This document shows positions 27,222 to 36,215 of a stretch of 64,000 bases of DNA, in pieces; the stretch's first letter is position 1, and each line of letters opens with the position of its first letter. The DNA lies in contig NZ_JZKH01000005.1 of NCBI RefSeq assembly GCF_000961885.1, forward strand, positions 62,001-126,000, written 5' to 3'. The notes beneath the pieces are model-generated. The model had not been told where the DNA came from, made no database searches, and saw only the letters and a program-made list of their open reading frames with translations. The position numbers were made by a program, and so were the translations under genes. The stretch comes from Streptomyces rubellomurinus (GTDB taxonomy: Bacteria; Actinomycetota; Actinomycetes; Streptomycetales; Streptomycetaceae).

Positions 27222-28244
27222 ATGGATGACGTGCTCGGCGAGCTCCTCGCCGCACTCCGGGTGAGGGGCGTTCTCCAGAGCACCATGCGGGTGCGGGCGC
27301 CCTGGGCCATCCAGGGACCGGCCGAGAACTGCGCGGTGCTGCACTACGTCGTCGCCGGGGGCTGCTGGGCGACGCTGACCGACGAGGTCCGGCTGCCCGA
27401 CACGGCGCGCCACCTGCGCCAGGCCCGGTTACGCCCGGGCGACCTGGTGGTCTTCCCCTGGGGCGCGCCGCACACGCTCGCCGACCGCCCCGGGCGCGAG
27501 GCCTTACCCCTGGCGGCGGTCCTGCCCGACCGCACCCCCGGGCAGCCGACGGTGCCGGTGCGACTGCCCGGCCCCGGCCCGGAGAGCACGATCCTGTGCG
27601 CCGGCCTGTCCTACAACTCGGTGGGCGAGTCCGCGCTGTACCGGGCGCTGCCGCCGATGCTGGTGCTGCACCGGGAGGTCGTCCGGCGGCACCCGCTGCT
27701 CCACCACACGCTGGCCGCGCTGTCCGCCGAACACCCCGGCGACCCGGTGGAGGGCGAACTGCTGCGCGGCTTCGAGACCGCTCTGGTGCTGGCCCTGCGG
27801 CTGGCCCTGCGCGGCGAGGCCGCCGAGCGGCTCACCGACGACTACCCCTCGCTGCGGGCCATGCGCCACCCCGGCATCAGCCGCGCCCTCACCGCCGTCT
27901 ACGCCCGGTACAGCGAGCAGTGGACGGTCGACCTGCTGGCCCGCGAGGCCCTGATGTCCCGGACCGGCTTCACCACCGTCTTCCGCCAGCTGGTCGGCGA
28001 GAGCCCCGGCCGCCACCTGACCGCCCGCCGGATGCGGGAGGCGGCCAGGCTGCTCAGCGAGACCGACCTGGCGCTGTCCCTCATCCCGGCGGCGGTCGGC
28101 TACCGCAGTTCGGTCGGGTTCCACCTGGCGTTCCGCAAGTGGACCGGGACGACGCCGGGCGAGTACCGGGACGCCCACCCCGGCCGCCGCGGGAGCCCGT
28201 CCCGCGGCGGCCCGAGGGCGGTCGCCCCGGTCCTGTTCGACTGA
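27222..28244 (+). CDS. AraC-family regulator with cupin N-terminus
   Basis: A 340-residue regulator. The N-terminal half is a cupin sensor of the AraC-binding kind (CAVLHYVVAGGCWATL, LRPGDLVVFPWGAPHTL). The C-terminal 100 residues have two HTH motifs typical of AraC (WTVDLLAREALMSRTGFTTVFRQLVGESPGRHLTARRMREAARLL; IPAAVGYRSSVGFHLAFRKWTGTTPGEYR). The ATG at 27222 follows CCAGGGGGGATG. It lies convergent to the SRPBCC-KAS III-ThDP operon, with a terminator between, so it may regulate that operon, though a divergent arrangement would be better evidence. Confidence 0.9.
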   Translation: MDDVLGELLAALRVRGVLQSTMRVRAPWAIQGPAENCAVLHYVVAGGCWATLTDEVRLPDTARHLRQARLRPGDLVVFPWGAPHTLADRPGREALPLAAVLPDRTPGQPTVPVRLPGPGPESTILCAGLSYNSVGESALYRALPPMLVLHREVVRRHPLLHHTLAALSAEHPGDPVEGELLRGFETALVLALRLALRGEAAERLTDDYPSLRAMRHPGISRALTAVYARYSEQWTVDLLAREALMSRTGFTTVFRQLVGESPGRHLTARRMREAARLLSETDLALSLIPAAVGYRSSVGFHLAFRKWTGTTPGEYRDAHPGRRGSPSRGGPRAVAPVLFD

Positions 28245-28283
28245 GGCCGGCCAGCCGACCGCAGGCCGGCCGACCGCCGGCCG

Positions 28284-28309
28284 CCCGGGGCCGGTCGGCC
28301 GGCCCCGGG
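28284..28309. terminator. Bidirectional terminator between the AraC gene and the ThDP-enzyme gene
   Basis: CCCGGGGCCGG, four bases, CCGGCCCCGGG, an 11-bp stem between the two converging genes in a stretch of many CCGGCCGG units. Confidence 0.7.
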
Positions 28310-28318
28310 CCGCGCGGC

Positions 28319-30163
28319 TCAGCGCCGCCCCAGCACCGCCTCCGCGCGTGCGGCCGGCACCCCTGCCCGGACGACCTCGGTCGGCTCGTCCAGCGGCAGG
28401 AAGGGGGTGAACGGCGGCACCTCCTCGCGGGAGAGGCGCAGCTCCAGCACCCCCGGCAGGCCGGTCCCGGCCGGGGCCTCGGCGGCCCGGGCGGTGTAGT
28501 CGGCGAGGGCCTTGTCCAGCTGCTCGCGGCTGTCGACGTCCGCCACCCAGAGCCGGTCCGGGCCGCCCAGGCCGCGGGCCACCGTGCCGATGTCCACCGG
28601 CGCGTAGCGCACGGACTCGATCCGGGCGTCGAAGAACGTCTGCTGCCTGGTCACGCACATGCCGTGCATGGCGTTGTTGAAGATCACGTACAGGATCGGC
28701 AGCCGCAGGTCGACTGCGGTGTGCACCTCCAGGCCGTTCATCAGGAACGCGCCGTCCCCGCAGATCACCACGGTGCGGGCGCCCTCGGGCGAGCCCACCT
28801 GGGCCCCGACCGCCGCGCCGAGGCTGTAGCCCATGCCGCCCGCGCCGAGCGCGATGGTGGAGCTGGCCCCGGCCGGCACGTCGCTCAGGTGGATCGCCGC
28901 GGACGCGCAGTTGCCCGCGTCCAGCACCAGGTGGCCCCCGGTCGGCAGCCACTCGGCCAGCGCGGTGATCGCCTCGCTCTGCCGCAGCTCGCCGCCGGCC
29001 GGCTCCGGGTCGAGCCCGGGCGCCAGCCGGGGCCGGAACCGGGTGCGCCGGTAGTCGGCCAACTCCGGGCTCCGGAACGGCTCCTGGCGCAGCAGGCCGA
29101 GCAGGCCGCGGGCGGTCGCGCCGGCGTCCGCCCGGACCACCAGGCCGGGGGCCACCGCGCGGACGGCCTCGCCCGGATCGATGTTCACCACCGCGACCCG
29201 GTCGCCCCGCAGGTCGCCGAGCGGGCCCCGGGTCATCATGTTGAGACCGGCACCGAACGCGACCACCAGGTCGGACTCGCGCAGCACCTCGTGCACCGAG
29301 GGGTGGCCCACCACACCGGCCACACCGAGGTACAGCGGGTCGGAGTTGGGGAACTCGGCCCGCGCCGACATCGTGGTCGCGACCGGGATCCGCGCCGCGC
29401 GGACGAACTCCAGCACCGCCTCGCGGTCGGCGCTGCGGCGCACCCCGTGCCCCAGCAGCGCCACCGGCCGGCGCGCCCCCCGCAGCGCGTCGAACAGCGC
29501 GCGCAGCTCGCCCGGGTCCACCTCGGGCGGCGGGACCAGGCCGGCCAGTGCGTCCGGCCAGTCGGCCGGGCGCTCGGGCACGGTCAGCTCGAAGACGTCC
29601 CGGGGCACCAGCAGCGCCACCGGTCCGGGCCGCCCGGACAGCGCGGTGCGGGCCGCCTCCGCCAGCTCCTCCCAGAGCCGGGCCGGGTCGGTCAGCGTCA
29701 CGGTGCGCTTGGTGACGGTCGAGAGCAGCCGCTCGGCGTCGACCGTCCGACCGATGCCGGAGCCGTCCTGGAAGGAGCCGGCGCCCGCCAGCGGCCGCGG
29801 CGGCTGCCCGACCAGCGCGAGCACCGGGACGGACTCCGCGTAGGACTCGGCCAGGCCGACCGCCAGGTTGACCAGCGCGCCGCCCGAGGTCGAGCAGCAC
29901 ACGCCGAGCGTGCGGTGCACCCGGGCGTGCCCGTCCGCCATGAAGCCGGCGCCGTCCTCGCGGCGGGCCAGCACCGAGGCCAGCCGCCCGCGGCCGAGCC
30001 GGTGGATCGCGTCGTGCAGGTGCTCGATGTTCGCGCCGCTCACGCCGAACACGTACCGCACGCCCCAGTCGCGCAGCGCGGTGACCAGCGCGTCGGCCAC
30101 CGTCAGGGTGGCCGCGCCGGCCGCGGCCGGTGCCGCCGTCCCCATCGTCGTCCCCCGTTCCAC
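28319..30163 (-). CDS. Thiamine-diphosphate-dependent enzyme (acetolactate-synthase-like)
   Basis: A 614-residue three-domain ThDP enzyme. The N-terminal Pyr domain has the activating glutamate in ARREDGAGFMADGHAR; the central domain follows; the PP domain carries the cofactor motif GDGAFLMNGLEV...FNN. Fold and length match acetolactate synthase, benzoylformate decarboxylase and carboligases, which join or cleave 2-keto acids. No regulatory ALS small-subunit gene is near, so a secondary-metabolic role is likelier than branched amino-acid synthesis. Starts: GTG 30163 has GGGAGG four bases before it; ATG 30145 and an ATG at 30178 overlapping the KAS III stop are alternatives. It is the last gene of a three-gene operon. 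Confidence 0.85.
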   Translation of the reverse strand: MERGTTMGTAAPAAAGAATLTVADALVTALRDWGVRYVFGVSGANIEHLHDAIHRLGRGRLASVLARREDGAGFMADGHARVHRTLGVCCSTSGGALVNLAVGLAESYAESVPVLALVGQPPRPLAGAGSFQDGSGIGRTVDAERLLSTVTKRTVTLTDPARLWEELAEAARTALSGRPGPVALLVPRDVFELTVPERPADWPDALAGLVPPPEVDPGELRALFDALRGARRPVALLGHGVRRSADREAVLEFVRAARIPVATTMSARAEFPNSDPLYLGVAGVVGHPSVHEVLRESDLVVAFGAGLNMMTRGPLGDLRGDRVAVVNIDPGEAVRAVAPGLVVRADAGATARGLLGLLRQEPFRSPELADYRRTRFRPRLAPGLDPEPAGGELRQSEAITALAEWLPTGGHLVLDAGNCASAAIHLSDVPAGASSTIALGAGGMGYSLGAAVGAQVGSPEGARTVVICGDGAFLMNGLEVHTAVDLRLPILYVIFNNAMHGMCVTRQQTFFDARIESVRYAPVDIGTVARGLGGPDRLWVADVDSREQLDKALADYTARAAEAPAGTGLPGVLELRLSREEVPPFTPFLPLDEPTEVVRAGVPAARAEAVLGRR

Positions 30164-30174
30164 TCGTCCTCCCG

Positions 30175-31203
30175 TCATCGGCCCGCGTGCCAGCGGACGG
30201 TCATCGCGCTCACCAGGTCGCCGCCGTTGGCGAAGGTGCCGAACGCCAGCACGTCGCCGTCCCGGACCAGGCCGTGGTCCAGCGCGTCGGCGACGGTCAC
30301 CGGGATCGAGCCGGCGAAGAGGTTGCCGTACTTCGCCAGCGTGTCGTGCGTCCGCGCCTCCTCGATGCCGCACCGCTTGCGCCACTCGGCGAGGAAGTCC
30401 TCGTTCGGCTGGTGCGTGATCAGCAGCGAGACGTCGTCGGAGGTCAGCCCGGCCTCGGCGAGGCTGGCGGCGACCGCCTCGGGCACCAGGTTCATGGAGT
30501 TCTCCCGGATGGCCTCCAGGCGCTCCTTGGTGAAGTTCACCGTGATCGGCCCGCAGCCGCGCTCCCAGTAGTTGCGGAACGCGCCGTCGACCAGCTCCGG
30601 TTCGAAGCGCAGCAGGCCGTAGTTCTCGCCGTGCGAGCGCTCGTACGCGGACAGGATGCTCGGCCGGCCGGGCGCCACCAGCGTGGCGGTCGCGCCGTCC
30701 CCCAACACCCGCGAACGGTTGGAGCGTTGGAACTCCGGCAGACGGGAGACGAAGTTGGTCACCGTCAGCACGATGATGTTGCGGTGGATGCCGGACTCCA
30801 CGAACGCCTTCGCCGTGCGCAGCCCCGACAGCCAGGAGCAGCAACTCGTGTCCAGCTGCATGATGGTGGCGCGGGAGGCCCCGATCGCCTCCTGCACCGC
30901 CGAGCCGATGCCCGGCCAGAAGGTGTCGTTGAAGATGCAGTTGTAGATGATGAGGTCGACCTCGTCGGCGGCCAGGCCGGTGCGGTCGAGCAGCTTGGCG
31001 CAGGCCGCGGCGCCCAGTTCGGCCGAGGTGTGGTCCGGCGAGGCGAACCTGCGCTCGGCGACGCCGCGGAAGAACGCGTGGTCGCCGAGCTCGTCGCCGG
31101 CGCCCTCCGGGGCCGCGTTGGAGACCACGCGCTCCGGGAGGAAGCTCACCACGTCGATCAGCTGCGCCTGCGGGCCGGTGCGGCCGTTCGGTTCCAGGGC
31201 CAT
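30175..31203 (-). CDS. Beta-ketoacyl-ACP synthase III-like protein
   Basis: A 342-residue thiolase-fold enzyme of the FabH/CHS-like KAS III group. The triad can be placed: Cys122 in LDTSCCSWLSGL, His264 in LITHQPNEDF and Asn294 in KYGNLFAGSIP. The active-site helix is unusual, with Cys-Cys and a Trp where FabH has Ala-Gly-Phe, which argues for an altered acyl or acceptor pocket. Primary FabH enzymes sit with fab genes; this one sits between an SRPBCC gene (4 bases upstream) and a ThDP enzyme gene (tight junction downstream), so it probably makes a C-C or ester bond in a small specialised pathway. Confidence 0.85.
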   Translation of the reverse strand: MALEPNGRTGPQAQLIDVVSFLPERVVSNAAPEGAGDELGDHAFFRGVAERRFASPDHTSAELGAAACAKLLDRTGLAADEVDLIIYNCIFNDTFWPGIGSAVQEAIGASRATIMQLDTSCCSWLSGLRTAKAFVESGIHRNIIVLTVTNFVSRLPEFQRSNRSRVLGDGATATLVAPGRPSILSAYERSHGENYGLLRFEPELVDGAFRNYWERGCGPITVNFTKERLEAIRENSMNLVPEAVAASLAEAGLTSDDVSLLITHQPNEDFLAEWRKRCGIEEARTHDTLAKYGNLFAGSIPVTVADALDHGLVRDGDVLAFGTFANGGDLVSAMTVRWHAGR

Positions 31204-31207
31204 CGCG

Positions 31208-31909
31208 TCAGCCGTTCGCCGAGGCGCTGCCGAAGCGGGCCTCCAGGATGCGCTTCAGGTTGGCCGTCTCGATGCGGTGGATGGCGTCGAAGTTGGGCCA
31301 GATGTCGCCGACCCAGTAGCGGTCGGTGCGGGCCCGGCCCTCGGCGATGTAGTCCGGGACGTCGGTGACGTTCCGGTCGTAGTACGGGTGCTTGCAGTTG
31401 GTCCACAGCACGACGGTGCCGGGCTTGCGCAGCGTCTTGGAGGCGTCGATGAAGGTGAAGTAGTAGCGCATCCAGAGCTCCTTGCCCTGGTCCCAGGCGC
31501 ACGGGTAGAACACGATGCCGTGCTCGGGGCCCTTCAGCACGTCGGCGCGGATGAAGATCTCGGTGTTCGGCTGGATGGCCTCGGTGCCCCGGTAGAGCCC
31601 GCCGCCGACGTGGCGCAGGTCGCGGACGCTGAACGTCCACTCCTCCATCGAGTGGACGTTGGCGGCGTACTCGAACACGACGTCGTACGGGACGTCGATG
31701 TACTCGCCGAGCGAGCAGAACTGCCCGAAGACCTCCTCGTGCGAGTAGGTCTCCTTGGTGCCCTCCACCATCAGGCGGTAGCACTCCTCCTGGCTGACCG
31801 ACTCGCTGCGGACCAGGCCCGGTATCTTCTCCAGATCCGTGCTGTCCAGCAGGTAGTTCTTCAGGTCGCCCGAGTCGTCCGCCCGGCGCGGGTTGATGCT
31901 CCCGGTCAT
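31208..31909 (-). CDS. SRPBCC (START-like) fold protein
   Basis: A 233-residue protein. After about 60 residues of less clear sequence comes an SRPBCC-like block, YIDVPYDVVFEYAANVHSMEEWTFSVRDL, the helix-grip pattern of polyketide cyclases and lipid-binding proteins. The second half is rich in Trp/Tyr and unusual for the family (FYPCAWDQGKELWMRYYFTF; KHPYYDRNV). It may be a cyclase, a carrier for a greasy intermediate, or have a new function. It is the first gene of the operon with KAS III and the ThDP enzyme. The start ATG follows an AGGAGGTCCACGC-like site in the palindrome-bearing leader. Confidence 0.65.
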   Translation of the reverse strand: MTGSINPRRADDSGDLKNYLLDSTDLEKIPGLVRSESVSQEECYRLMVEGTKETYSHEEVFGQFCSLGEYIDVPYDVVFEYAANVHSMEEWTFSVRDLRHVGGGLYRGTEAIQPNTEIFIRADVLKGPEHGIVFYPCAWDQGKELWMRYYFTFIDASKTLRKPGTVVLWTNCKHPYYDRNVTDVPDYIAEGRARTDRYWVGDIWPNFDAIHRIETANLKRILEARFGSASANG

Positions 31910-32039
31910 GCGTGGACCTCCTTGAGGAATCCCTCGTCGTCGTGGGCCGGGCAGGCCTGCGCTCCTGGCGGGCCTCCCCGTCCGGTTCTCAGCAACGGCC
32001 CGTCAGATCCTGGTCGAACGGCCGGGACGGGTCGATGAG

Positions 32040-32074
32040 GATCCGGACGGGATCGCTTAGCAATCGTCCGGATC
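32040..32074. promoter_or_regulatory. Long palindrome in a divergent promoter region
   Basis: Arms GATCCGGACG (32040-32049) and CGTCCGGATC (32065-32074) are exact complements. The 15-base centre contains a further GAT-x-GCT/AGC-x-ATC dyad. It lies in the 232-base gap between the SRPBCC operon and the aminotransferase gene, so it is a likely operator for one or both. Confidence 0.55.
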
Positions 32075-32141
32075 GGCGGACTTGTCGTTGCCGATGCGCA
32101 TCCGGAGGATGGGCGCCACCGACGACACGTGAGGAGCCGAG

Positions 32142-33302
32142 ATGGGTACCAGGCCGCTGCTGAACCGCCGACTGGCCGGCATGGGAACGACGATCTTCGC
32201 CGAGATGTCCGCCCTGGCCACCGCCACCGGCTCGATCAACCTCGGCCAGGGCTTCCCGGACACCGACGGGCCCGAGGAGATCCGCGAGGCGGCCGTCCGG
32301 GCGCTGCGCGAGGGCCGCGGCAACCAGTACCCGCCCGGCCCCGGCATCCCCGAGCTGCGCACCGCGATCGCCGAGCACCAGCAGCGCTTCCACGGCCTGT
32401 CCTACGACCCGGACACCGAGGTGCTGGTCACCGCCGGCGCCACCGAGGCCATCGCCGCCGCGCTGCTCGCCCTGCTCGAACCCGGCGACGAGGTGATCGC
32501 CCTCGAACCGTTCTACGACTCCTACGCCGCCTGCATCGCGATGGCCGGCGCCGTCCGCGTCCCGCTCACGCTCCGGGCCCCGGGCTTCCGCCCCGACCTG
32601 GACGAGCTCCGGGCGCTGATCACCCCGCGCACCCGCCTGCTGCTGATCAACACCCCGCACAACCCCACCGGCACCGTGCTCACCGCCGACGAGCTGGCCG
32701 CCATCGCCGAACTCGCCATCGAGCACGACCTCCTGGTGGTCACCGACGAGGTCTACGAGCACCTCGTCTTCGGCGCCGTCCACCACCCCCTCGCGGCCCT
32801 GCCCGGCATGCGCGAACGCACCGTCACCATCTCCTCGGCCGGCAAGACCTTCTCCTTCACCGGCTGGAAGGTCGGCTGGGTGACCGCCGCCCCGCCGCTG
32901 GTCGCGGCCGTCCGCACCGCGAAGCAGTACCTCACCTACGTCAGCGCCGGGCCGTTCCAGTACGCCGTCGCCGAGGCGCTGCGCCTGCCCGACGCGTACT
33001 TCCACACCCTGCGCGCCGACCTGCTCCGCAAGCGCGACCTCCTCGGGGCCGGCCTCACCGCCGCCGGCTTCCGCACCTTCACCCCCGAGGGCACGTACTT
33101 CATCACCACCGACATCACCCCGCTCGGCGAGAAGGACGGCGTCGAGTTCTGCCGCTCGCTGCCCGAGCGCTGCGGCGTGGTCGCCATCCCGAACGCCGTC
33201 TTCTACGACGACCAGGACGCCGGTCGCACACTCGTTCGCTTCACGTTCTGCAAAAAGGACGAGGTGCTTCAGGAGGCCGTAGCGCGGCTGCAGCGCGTCT
33301 GA
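32142..33302 (+). CDS. PLP-dependent aminotransferase (class I/II)
   Basis: A 386-residue fold-type I aminotransferase of the DapC/kynurenine-aminotransferase-like group. It starts MSALATATGSINLGQGFPDTDGPEEI within the first 45 residues, has the NTPHNPTGTVL motif, and the PLP lysine in ISSAGKTFSFTGWKVGW. The ATG at 32142 follows GAGGAGCCGAG. It is common as an isolated gene in Streptomyces, so it may be core metabolism (amino-donor exchange or N-succinyl-diaminopimelate) rather than part of the divergent operon. Confidence 0.9.
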   Translation: MGTRPLLNRRLAGMGTTIFAEMSALATATGSINLGQGFPDTDGPEEIREAAVRALREGRGNQYPPGPGIPELRTAIAEHQQRFHGLSYDPDTEVLVTAGATEAIAAALLALLEPGDEVIALEPFYDSYAACIAMAGAVRVPLTLRAPGFRPDLDELRALITPRTRLLLINTPHNPTGTVLTADELAAIAELAIEHDLLVVTDEVYEHLVFGAVHHPLAALPGMRERTVTISSAGKTFSFTGWKVGWVTAAPPLVAAVRTAKQYLTYVSAGPFQYAVAEALRLPDAYFHTLRADLLRKRDLLGAGLTAAGFRTFTPEGTYFITTDITPLGEKDGVEFCRSLPERCGVVAIPNAVFYDDQDAGRTLVRFTFCKKDEVLQEAVARLQRV

Positions 33303-33793
33303 GGGTGCCGCGCGCCCCCTCGAACGGGAACGAGCGCGGCCCGACACGCGTTCTGATCTACAGTCAACTCCCTTGGTGAATCTGCCGATTCAATGCCCTG
33401 GGGGCATATTCGCCGACCGCTCCGGCCGATCCGTCCGCCCTTCACGCCCCGTGCGTGGAGGGCGGCGGCGCATGAAGCACATGGACGGCGCGCACCACGC
33501 TCACACGGCGCACGAGCGGGTCGCAGGGGCGCGCGCTGTGCAGAGTCGCACACCGGGTCGATCAGAGCGGGGAAGCGGATGTGCTCGAAACGGTGAATGC
33601 TTGACAAAGTTGGGTAAATCACCGACGGACCCGGCGTATTCGTGCTTCTCTGCTGCTGAATCTCCAGCCGGAATCCTTCCTTCCACGGCCGGCCGCGCCC
33701 AGGGCCGCAACAGCCACGAACAGCCTCGCCATCGCCTAGGCCAACTCGCTGCTGCTCGGTGGGCGCGCACGGAGCTGAAACGCGGAGCCGAGC
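33303..33793. other. 490-base gap before DUF2617, no supported gene
   Basis: Open frames here, such as one at 33471 starting with ATGAAGCAC, have atypical codon use and no family signs. A TTGACA at 33602-33607 could be a -35, but no matching -10 stands 16-18 bases downstream. No repeat or RNA gene seen. Confidence 0.5.
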
Positions 33794-34315
33794 ATGCTCA
33801 CCACACTGCAGACCACCTATACGGACACCCGCGCCGGTGACCTGGCCTGGTGCCTCGGCGGCGAACCGCTGCCCGCTCTCGCGGTGCGCGACCTGAGACT
33901 CGCCGGCGACGGCCGGCCCGGAACGCTCCAGCTGCGGCTGCTCGGCGCCTCGCACCAGGTGGTCGTCGACGCCGGCCCCGGCCGGTGCCTGGAGACGGTC
34001 GCCTGCCTGCCCGGCCGCCGCACCCCGCTGCCGGCCCGGGTCGCCAAGCAGATCGGCGGCTGGGAGTACGAGTTCGCGGCCCGGATCGAGGCGCTGCCGC
34101 CGCACGACTTCGCGGCCCGCGCCCAGGAGTTGCTGGCCCTGGTCGAGGGGCATCCGCGCGGGCTCGCCGGGGTCTTCCCGGGGGATCCGAGCGCCTTCAC
34201 CGCGCTGGTCACCCAGGGTGACGCGGGCCGGGTGCTGTGGCGCACCTGGCACGCCTACCCCCAGGAGGGGCAGCTGGTCTGCACCCGCTCCTCGCTCGTG
34301 ATCGCGGCGGCATGA
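33794..34315 (+). CDS. DUF2617 family protein
   Basis: A 173-residue actinobacterial conserved unknown. Characteristic parts are MLTTLQTTYTDTRAGDLAWCL, LRLLGASHQVVV, ETVACLPGRR, YEFAARIEALP and the closing TWHAYPQEGQLVCTR. Start ATG follows GGAG at 6-7 bases. It is regularly located next to the membrane spermidine-synthase-like gene, as here. No catalytic motif is seen. Confidence 0.85.
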   Translation: MLTTLQTTYTDTRAGDLAWCLGGEPLPALAVRDLRLAGDGRPGTLQLRLLGASHQVVVDAGPGRCLETVACLPGRRTPLPARVAKQIGGWEYEFAARIEALPPHDFAARAQELLALVEGHPRGLAGVFPGDPSAFTALVTQGDAGRVLWRTWHAYPQEGQLVCTRSSLVIAAA

Positions 34316-34469
34316 CCGGCGAGCGCCGGTACTCGGCCCCCGGCCCGGCCCCCAGTCACCCCGCACCAGCCAGCCACTCGCACGCAGGAACGATTCGTCA
34401 ACCCAGCGGCTCGCACTGTCCGCCGAATGGGCGCAGCTATCCGTCCCGCACGTCCCCTAGCGTTTGTTC

Positions 34470-36113
34470 GTGATCAACCATCCGGCCGGTCCACCCACCC
34501 GGTCACGAGTGGACCTCGACGACGGCACCCCTCCCCGGCCCGGGCGCGGGCTCGTCCCCCTGCCCGCCCGCCGTCGATCCCGGCTGCGATCGAACCCCCG
34601 GCTCGCCCGCCTGACCGTCCTGCTGGCCGCGTTCGTCTGCGCGGCCTGCGGACTGGTCTACGAGCTCGAACTCGTGGCGCTCGGCGACTACCTGCTCGGG
34701 GACACCGTCACCCAGACCTCCGTCGTGCTCTCCGTCATGGTGTTCGCGATGGGCCTCGGCTCCCTGCTGGCCAAGCGCCTCACCCGGCGGCCCGCCACCG
34801 CCTTCGCCCTGGTCGAGTGCGCCCTCGCGCTCACCGGCGGCCTCTCCGTCCTCGCCCTGTACTCCTGCTGGGCCTGGATCGGCCGCTACCAGGCCGCGAT
34901 GGTCGTCCTCACCTGCCTGATCGGCATCCTCATCGGCGCCGAGATCCCCCTGCTGATGACCCTCATCCAGCGGATCCGGCGCGAGGACGCCGGGCGCGCC
35001 GTCGCCGACCTCTTCGCCGCCGACTACGTGGGCGCGCTGATCGGCGGCCTCGCCTTCCCGTTCCTCATCCTGCCCGCCCTCGGCCCCGGCGACGGCGCGC
35101 TCCTCACCGGCGCCGTCAACGCCGTCGCCGGAGCCGCCGTGGTCCTCTGGCTGTTCCGGGAGGAGCCCGCCCCCCGGATACGACGGCTGCTCTGGACCGG
35201 CTGCGCGCTCGTGCTCGGCCTGCTCGCGGCCGCCGCCGCCGGCTCGGACCTCATCGAACGCGCCGCCCGACACGCCCTCTACGGCGGCGACGTCCGCTAC
35301 GCGACCCGCAGCCGCTACCAGGAGATCGTGCTCACCGGCCCCGCCGAGGGCCCGCTGCGGCTCTACCTGGGCGGACGGCTCGCGGCCTGCGGGCCCGACG
35401 AGTACCGGGGCAACGAGGCGCTGGTCCACCCCGCGATGGCCGCCGGCCCCGACACCCGGGTGCTGCTGCTCGGCGGCGGGGACGGCCTCGCCCTGCGGGA
35501 GGTGCTGCGGCACCGGGGCGTGCGCACCGTCCGGCTGGTCGACACCGACCCGGCCCTGCCCCGGCTGGCCCGCACCGACCCCGCGCTGTCCGCGCTCGGC
35601 GACCACTCGCTGGACGACCCCCGGGTCACCGTCACCGCCGCCGACCCGCTGGCCTGGCTCCGCCGCGCCCCCGAGGACGGGCCCGGCGACGGGTACGACG
35701 TGGTCCTCGCCGACCTGCCCGCACCGGCGGACGGCGGGCCGGTCGCCTTCCACTCCCAGGAGTTCTACGGCCTCGCCGCCCGGCTGCTCGCCCCCGGCGG
35801 GAGGATCGCCGTCCGGGCCGGCGGCGACGAGGGCGGGCTCTGGCAGATCGAGTCCGGCCTGCGCGCCGCCGGACTGCGCACCGCCCCGTACGCGGTGCCG
35901 GGCGACGCCACCGCCGCCTGCCGCCCCGGGCCGCCGGACACCGCGCAGGACTACCTGCTCGCCGCCGCCGACCGGCCCGCCCTCACCCTCGCCCCCGACG
36001 CCCCGCCCCCGCGCGCCCTCACCCCGGACACCCTGCGCGCCTCCGCCGCCCGCCTCACCGCCCTCCGCCCGCTCCACCCCCCGCCCCCGCTCACCCTCCT
36101 CGGGCCGCGCTGA
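34470..36113 (+). CDS. Membrane-fused spermidine-synthase-like protein
   Basis: A 547-residue protein. Residues about 35-240 form seven membrane helices (LTVLLAAFVCAACGLVYELELVALG onward); the C-terminal half is a class I methyltransferase-like domain with the spermidine-synthase nucleotide loop LLLGGGDGLALREVL. The acidic motif after strand 4 is DVVLADLPAPAD, and the usual polyamine-site Tyr/Asp set is only partly kept, so the true substrate may not be putrescine. The GTG at 34470 stands 6 bases after TAGCGT with no ribosome site: a leaderless message. A TTG six bases upstream is less likely. Confidence 0.85.
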   Translation: MINHPAGPPTRSRVDLDDGTPPRPGRGLVPLPARRRSRLRSNPRLARLTVLLAAFVCAACGLVYELELVALGDYLLGDTVTQTSVVLSVMVFAMGLGSLLAKRLTRRPATAFALVECALALTGGLSVLALYSCWAWIGRYQAAMVVLTCLIGILIGAEIPLLMTLIQRIRREDAGRAVADLFAADYVGALIGGLAFPFLILPALGPGDGALLTGAVNAVAGAAVVLWLFREEPAPRIRRLLWTGCALVLGLLAAAAAGSDLIERAARHALYGGDVRYATRSRYQEIVLTGPAEGPLRLYLGGRLAACGPDEYRGNEALVHPAMAAGPDTRVLLLGGGDGLALREVLRHRGVRTVRLVDTDPALPRLARTDPALSALGDHSLDDPRVTVTAADPLAWLRRAPEDGPGDGYDVVLADLPAPADGGPVAFHSQEFYGLAARLLAPGGRIAVRAGGDEGGLWQIESGLRAAGLRTAPYAVPGDATAACRPGPPDTAQDYLLAAADRPALTLAPDAPPPRALTPDTLRASAARLTALRPLHPPPPLTLLGPR

Positions 36114-36215
36114 CGGCTGTCCCGCGGGTCCTTGCCGGGCGCGCGCCGCCCGGACCGGAAATCCGGGCGGTGGTGGGTGGGGACCGGGCGGGCTCGGGTC
36201 GGTAGGCTCCGTGGC

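Noticed and set aside
28319..30163. Primary acetolactate synthase (ilvB)
   Set aside because: No small subunit or other ilv gene nearby, and it is in an operon with KAS III and SRPBCC genes.
33602..33607. TTGACA promoter for DUF2617
   Set aside because: No -10-like hexamer at the right distance.
33373..33840. Plus-strand open frame before DUF2617
   Set aside because: No ribosome site, odd composition, and it overlaps the well-supported DUF2617 start in another frame.
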